Source: Armatimonadota bacterium (GTDB lineage: Bacteria; Armatimonadota; UBA5829; JAUSEB01). Taken from it: 32,500 nucleotides of DNA. Of this stretch, positions 29,474-32,500 are shown one piece after another. Position 1 is the stretch's first letter, and each line of letters starts with the position of its first letter. The stretch lies in the NCBI GenBank assembly GCA_030650495.1, contig JAUSEB010000404.1, forward strand, positions 1-32,500, in the 5' to 3' direction. The notes beneath the pieces are model-generated. The model was not told the DNA's origin, ran no database searches, and was given only the letters and a program-made list of their open reading frames with translations. Made by a program: the position numbers and the translations under genes.

Positions 29474-31228
29474 GTGGTTATGACGAGAAAAGACATAGGG
29501 GAATTACTGGTTGCGAAGAAAGCCATAACGGCTGAGCAACTAGCGCAGTCGAGAGAGGTCCAGAGAAGCGCTCCGGGCGATCTCGGCAGGATTGTAATCG
29601 ACTTGGGGTTTGCCACGGACAAACAGGTGACCCAGGCGCGCGCTGAGGCGTTGGGGCTTCAATTCGTGGACCTCAGTACCGCGCGCGTCGACTCAGGCGC
29701 CGTAAATATGGTGCCCGAGCGCCTGGCAAAGCAGCACAATTTAATCGCCGTCTCTAAGAACGGAACAAAGCTGATCGTCGCCATTTCCGATCCCAACAAC
29801 CCCATAGCGCTGCAAGACCTGCGTCTGGCCACCGGCTGCCAAATCCTTCCCGCTCTTGCGACTGAGGACGACATCAGCGAGGCGATCCGGCGCAACTATC
29901 GAGCGTCGGATGATGGAAATCTCCCGACCGCGGTAGGCGTTCAATCGGCGAATCTTACTTCGCTTGACTCATCGCTAAGCGCGGCGATTGCGTCTTATGG
30001 CGCAAGAGAAGACGCCAGTGAAGAAGACGTAGAGGCGATGACCAAGGTCGCTGAAGAAGCGCCTATCATCCGCATCGCGCACACTATAATCCTTCAGGCT
30101 ATCCGGGACGGCGCAAGTGATATTCACGTGGAGCCGGACCGCCGGGGAGTCCGCGTCAGATACCGCATTGACGGCGTTCTTCACGAGACAATGAGCGTTC
30201 CGAAGTACATTCAGGCGCCGCTCATCTCCAGGCTCAAGATCATGGCCGAAATGAACATTGCTGAGAGGCGCATACCCCAGGACGGCCGTATTCCTATTAC
30301 CCATGAGAAAAAAGACTACGACATGCGCGTCTCCTGCCTGCCAACCATCTTCGGCGAAAAGATAGTTATGAGAATTTTGGACAAATCCAGCGTGCTTTTG
30401 GGTATGTCCAAGCTCGGTTTCACCCCTGAAGACCAGGCGGTCATAGATGAACTTACGATGCAGCCGAACGGTATGTTCCTGAGCACGGGGCCGACCGGAA
30501 GCGGCAAAACGACTACGCAGTATTCCGTCTTACACAAGATCAACTCGATTGAAAGAAACATTATCACCATTGAAGACCCGGTAGAGTATCAGCTAGGCGG
30601 TATATCGCAGGTGCAGGTAAACAAAAAGGCCGGACTCACGTTCGGCGGCGCTCTGCGGAGTTTCCTGCGCCAGGACCCCGACATCATCATGGTTGGTGAA
30701 ATGCGAGACCTTGAAACAGCCGAAATCGCCGTCGAAGCCTCGCTTACCGGTCACCTTGTTCTCTCGACCTTGCACACAAACGACGCTCCGTCAGCCGTTA
30801 TCCGAATGGTGGATATGGGCGTGGAGCCTTACTTAATATCGGCCACCGTCATAGGAGTCTTGGCCCAGCGTCTTGCCCGGCGCAATTGCTCCAACTGCAA
30901 GGTTCCTTTCCAAGTGCCCGGCACAGAGCTGCGGCGTTTCGGCTTCAAGCCAAACAACCCGGACGATATGGTGACTCTATACCGCGGCCAGGGATGCGAA
31001 ACCTGCCGTCACACCGGTTACAAAGGAAGAATCGGTATTTATGAGCTTATGCGCATGAACGACTATATTGCGGAACTGGTTGTACATCGAGCTCCTCTGG
31101 CCGACATCCGTGAGGCGTCTAAAGCGAATGGGATGCACGAGTTGAAAGAAGACGGCCTGTTGAAAGTTCTCGAAGGCGTCACTACACCGGATGAGGTTAT
31201 GAGGGTCGTATTTACCGCTGGTCACTAA
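29474..31228 (+). CDS. pilB: Type IV pilus assembly ATPase PilB (GspE family)
   Basis: A 584-residue hexameric ATPase of the GspE/PulE/PilB family that drives pilus extension or type II secretion at the inner face of the membrane. An N-terminal MshEN-like domain (about residues 1-150) contains LGLQFVDLS and VAISDPNNPIALQDL. The motor has the SDIHVEP motif, Walker A GPTGSGKTTTQY near 339, the Walker B region DPDIIMVGEMRD near 400, a LVLSTLHTNDAP box, and the zinc-binding four-cysteine motif CSNC...CETC from about 472. The GTG at 29474 follows AGGTG by 5 bases; an ATG two codons later is possible. The pilT partner starts 19 bases downstream, so this is pilus-type rather than purely secretion-type. 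Confidence 0.94.
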   Translation: MVMTRKDIGELLVAKKAITAEQLAQSREVQRSAPGDLGRIVIDLGFATDKQVTQARAEALGLQFVDLSTARVDSGAVNMVPERLAKQHNLIAVSKNGTKLIVAISDPNNPIALQDLRLATGCQILPALATEDDISEAIRRNYRASDDGNLPTAVGVQSANLTSLDSSLSAAIASYGAREDASEEDVEAMTKVAEEAPIIRIAHTIILQAIRDGASDIHVEPDRRGVRVRYRIDGVLHETMSVPKYIQAPLISRLKIMAEMNIAERRIPQDGRIPITHEKKDYDMRVSCLPTIFGEKIVMRILDKSSVLLGMSKLGFTPEDQAVIDELTMQPNGMFLSTGPTGSGKTTTQYSVLHKINSIERNIITIEDPVEYQLGGISQVQVNKKAGLTFGGALRSFLRQDPDIIMVGEMRDLETAEIAVEASLTGHLVLSTLHTNDAPSAVIRMVDMGVEPYLISATVIGVLAQRLARRNCSNCKVPFQVPGTELRRFGFKPNNPDDMVTLYRGQGCETCRHTGYKGRIGIYELMRMNDYIAELVVHRAPLADIREASKANGMHELKEDGLLKVLEGVTTPDEVMRVVFTAGH

Positions 31229-31247
31229 CCCATTCGGAGGTCCAACA

Positions 31248-32390
31248 GTGCAGGAAGCAACAACAACCCAGATTCCGGCGGCGAGCCAGAAGCCGGCGCC
31301 AATCGAAAACGTTCATATCGACGATCTTCTGAAAGCGGTGGTTGAAAAGAACGCTTCCGACTTGCATATCTGCGTCGGCGTACCTCCCGTGCTTCGCGTA
31401 GACGGCCAACTGATCCCGCTGAACTTCGAGAAGCTCACTCCAACCGACAGCCTTCGACTCATGTACGACATCCTCAGCGACGAGCAAATCCAGCGGTTCG
31501 AAAGCAACCTGGAATTGGACTTCTCGTACTCGTTGGCCAAGGCAGCGCGATTCAGGGTCAATGTCTACAAAGACAAAGGCAATGTGGCTTCGGCGTTTAG
31601 GTTGATCCCCGCCAAGATTCCGACTATACGCGATCTGAACCTGCCTTTAGTACTCGAAGACCTGACAAGGCGTCCGCGCGGCCTCGTACTTGTCACCGGC
31701 CCCACGGGCAGTGGTAAATCCACCACTCTGGCGGCTATGATAAACCAGATGAACCGCGAGCGCAGCCTGCATATCATAAGCATCGAGGACCCGATAGAGT
31801 ATCTGCACAGCCATAACTACAGCATAATCAATCAGCGAGAGCTTATGTCGGACACCAAGACCTTCGGGAACGCGCTGCGCGCCGCGCTGCGCGAAGACCC
31901 GGACGTCATACTTGTCGGCGAGATGCGCGACCCGGATACCATCGGCACGGCTATAACCTGCGCTGAAACAGGGCACTTGGTGCTTTCAACGCTTCATACA
32001 AACAGCGCGGCGCAGACAATCGACCGAATAATCGACGTCTTCCCCCCCGGCCAGCAAGAGCAAATCCGCGTCCAGATGTCCAACAACCTGGAGGCGGTGT
32101 TATGCCAGCAACTTTTGCCCAGGGCCGGTATGCCGGGCCGGGTGTGCGCAATGGAGATAATGATTGCCACACCAGCCGTTCGGAATCTCATAAGAGAAGG
32201 GAAGACGCATCAGATAACGTCGGTAATCCAGACAAGCGGGAGCGTGGGAATGCAGACTATGGACCAACACCTGCGCGACCTGTGCCAGAAAGGACTTATC
32301 GGTTTCGACGAAGCCATAATGCGCGCGATGAACCCGGACGAGCTGAAGAAGATGATGGCCGCTCCAACGGTCGCGCCCGTGGCAAGGTGA
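31248..32390 (+). CDS. pilT: Type IV pilus retraction ATPase PilT
   Basis: A 380-residue PilT ATPase that powers pilus retraction and twitching. NASDLHICVGVPPVLRVDG is the family start after a disordered N-terminus, Walker A GPTGSGKSTTLA lies near residue 150, the Walker B region DPDVILVGEMRDPDTI near 217, and LVLSTLHTNSAAQTIDRIID and the C-terminal GMQTMDQHLRDL follow; the last resembles the AIRNLIRE-type retraction segment (AVRNLIREGKTHQ). The GTG start has a strong GGAGG 7 bases upstream. The TGA stop is the first three bases of a heptad array. pilC or pilin genes would be expected beyond the window. Confidence 0.95.
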   Translation: MQEATTTQIPAASQKPAPIENVHIDDLLKAVVEKNASDLHICVGVPPVLRVDGQLIPLNFEKLTPTDSLRLMYDILSDEQIQRFESNLELDFSYSLAKAARFRVNVYKDKGNVASAFRLIPAKIPTIRDLNLPLVLEDLTRRPRGLVLVTGPTGSGKSTTLAAMINQMNRERSLHIISIEDPIEYLHSHNYSIINQRELMSDTKTFGNALRAALREDPDVILVGEMRDPDTIGTAITCAETGHLVLSTLHTNSAAQTIDRIIDVFPPGQQEQIRVQMSNNLEAVLCQQLLPRAGMPGRVCAMEIMIATPAVRNLIREGKTHQITSVIQTSGSVGMQTMDQHLRDLCQKGLIGFDEAIMRAMNPDELKKMMAAPTVAPVAR

Positions 32391-32464
32391 TGGGTGATAG
32401 ATTAGGAGTTAGGAGTTAGAAGTTAGGAGTTAGGAGTTAGAATCCCAACCTTGAACCTTGACTC
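32388..32464. repeat. Heptanucleotide array x11 with changing units, starting at the pilT stop codon
   Basis: Eleven units in unbroken 7-base phase: TGATGGG, TGATAGA, TTAGGAG, TTAGGAG, TTAGAAG, TTAGGAG, TTAGGAG, TTAGAAT, CCCAACC, TTGAACC, TTGACTC. The first three bases are the pilT stop codon. Three unit families (TGATGGG, TTAGGAG and the CCTCAAC-like TTGAACC) join without a change of phase. A further CTCTCGA-type repeat follows to about 32480. Confidence 0.9.
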
Positions 32465-32500
32465 TCTCGACTCTCTCGACTCCCGATGGTGATCTCCTTG

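Overview
The window is a chromosomal segment of a bacterium, most likely uncultured. The dense run alaS, membrane phosphatase-like gene, ruvX, mltG, yqeG, aroE, pilB, pilT, together with DUF1385 and DUF1858 proteins, envelope-sugar genes and many intergenic repeats, fits Armatimonadota or a neighbouring lineage. This placement is an inference from gene content and style; no rRNA or tRNA gene is present to confirm it. No prophage, integrase or insertion-sequence transposase was recognised.

Layout. (1) 93-2678, minus strand: a PaaK/CapK-type adenylate-forming ligase and a polysaccharide pyruvyl transferase-family protein, both plausibly for envelope polysaccharide. (2) 3035-5983, minus strand: mtnP, mtnA, apt and a small membrane protein. 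MtnP splits methylthioadenosine into adenine and methylthioribose-1-phosphate, Apt recovers the adenine and MtnA isomerises the sugar phosphate, so this is a compact salvage unit. (3) 6261-11351, plus strand: a GT4 glycosyltransferase, then the tightly coupled set rmlA-like, rmlC-like, rmlB, NlpC/P60 peptidase (dTDP-deoxysugar and cell-wall functions). (4) 11592-14834: rpmB on the minus strand, then a CBS-DUF1385 fusion protein, a DUF1858 protein and an arginyl-tRNA synthetase that lacks the usual N-terminal domain and has a changed HIGH motif. (5) 14907-20375: a secreted glycosidase-like protein, a zinc alcohol/polyol dehydrogenase, a membrane protein and a PfkB sugar kinase, possibly a sugar-utilisation group. 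(6) 20433-21096: a RelBE-type toxin-antitoxin pair and a HicB-like protein without HicA. (7) 21109-32390: alaS, a phosphatase-like membrane protein, ruvX, mltG, yqeG, aroE, pilB, pilT, mostly with stop/start overlaps; the last two are type IV pilus motor ATPases.

The most unusual part is between the genes. At least a dozen short tandem arrays all have a period of exactly seven bases but different unit sequences. Several begin exactly at, or include, the stop codon of the upstream gene, and others end directly at the ribosome-binding site or start codon of the next gene. They are joined by several families of dispersed hairpins. One is a two-hairpin REP-like element (three copies). Two spacers (mtnA/apt and 17427-17617) carry the same modules in the same order and orientation relative to transcription. 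A separate 136-base element of two tandem hairpins sharing the same stem arms occurs twice, before mltG and before pilB, with conserved loops and a compensatory base-pair change; I do not recognise it as a known RNA family.
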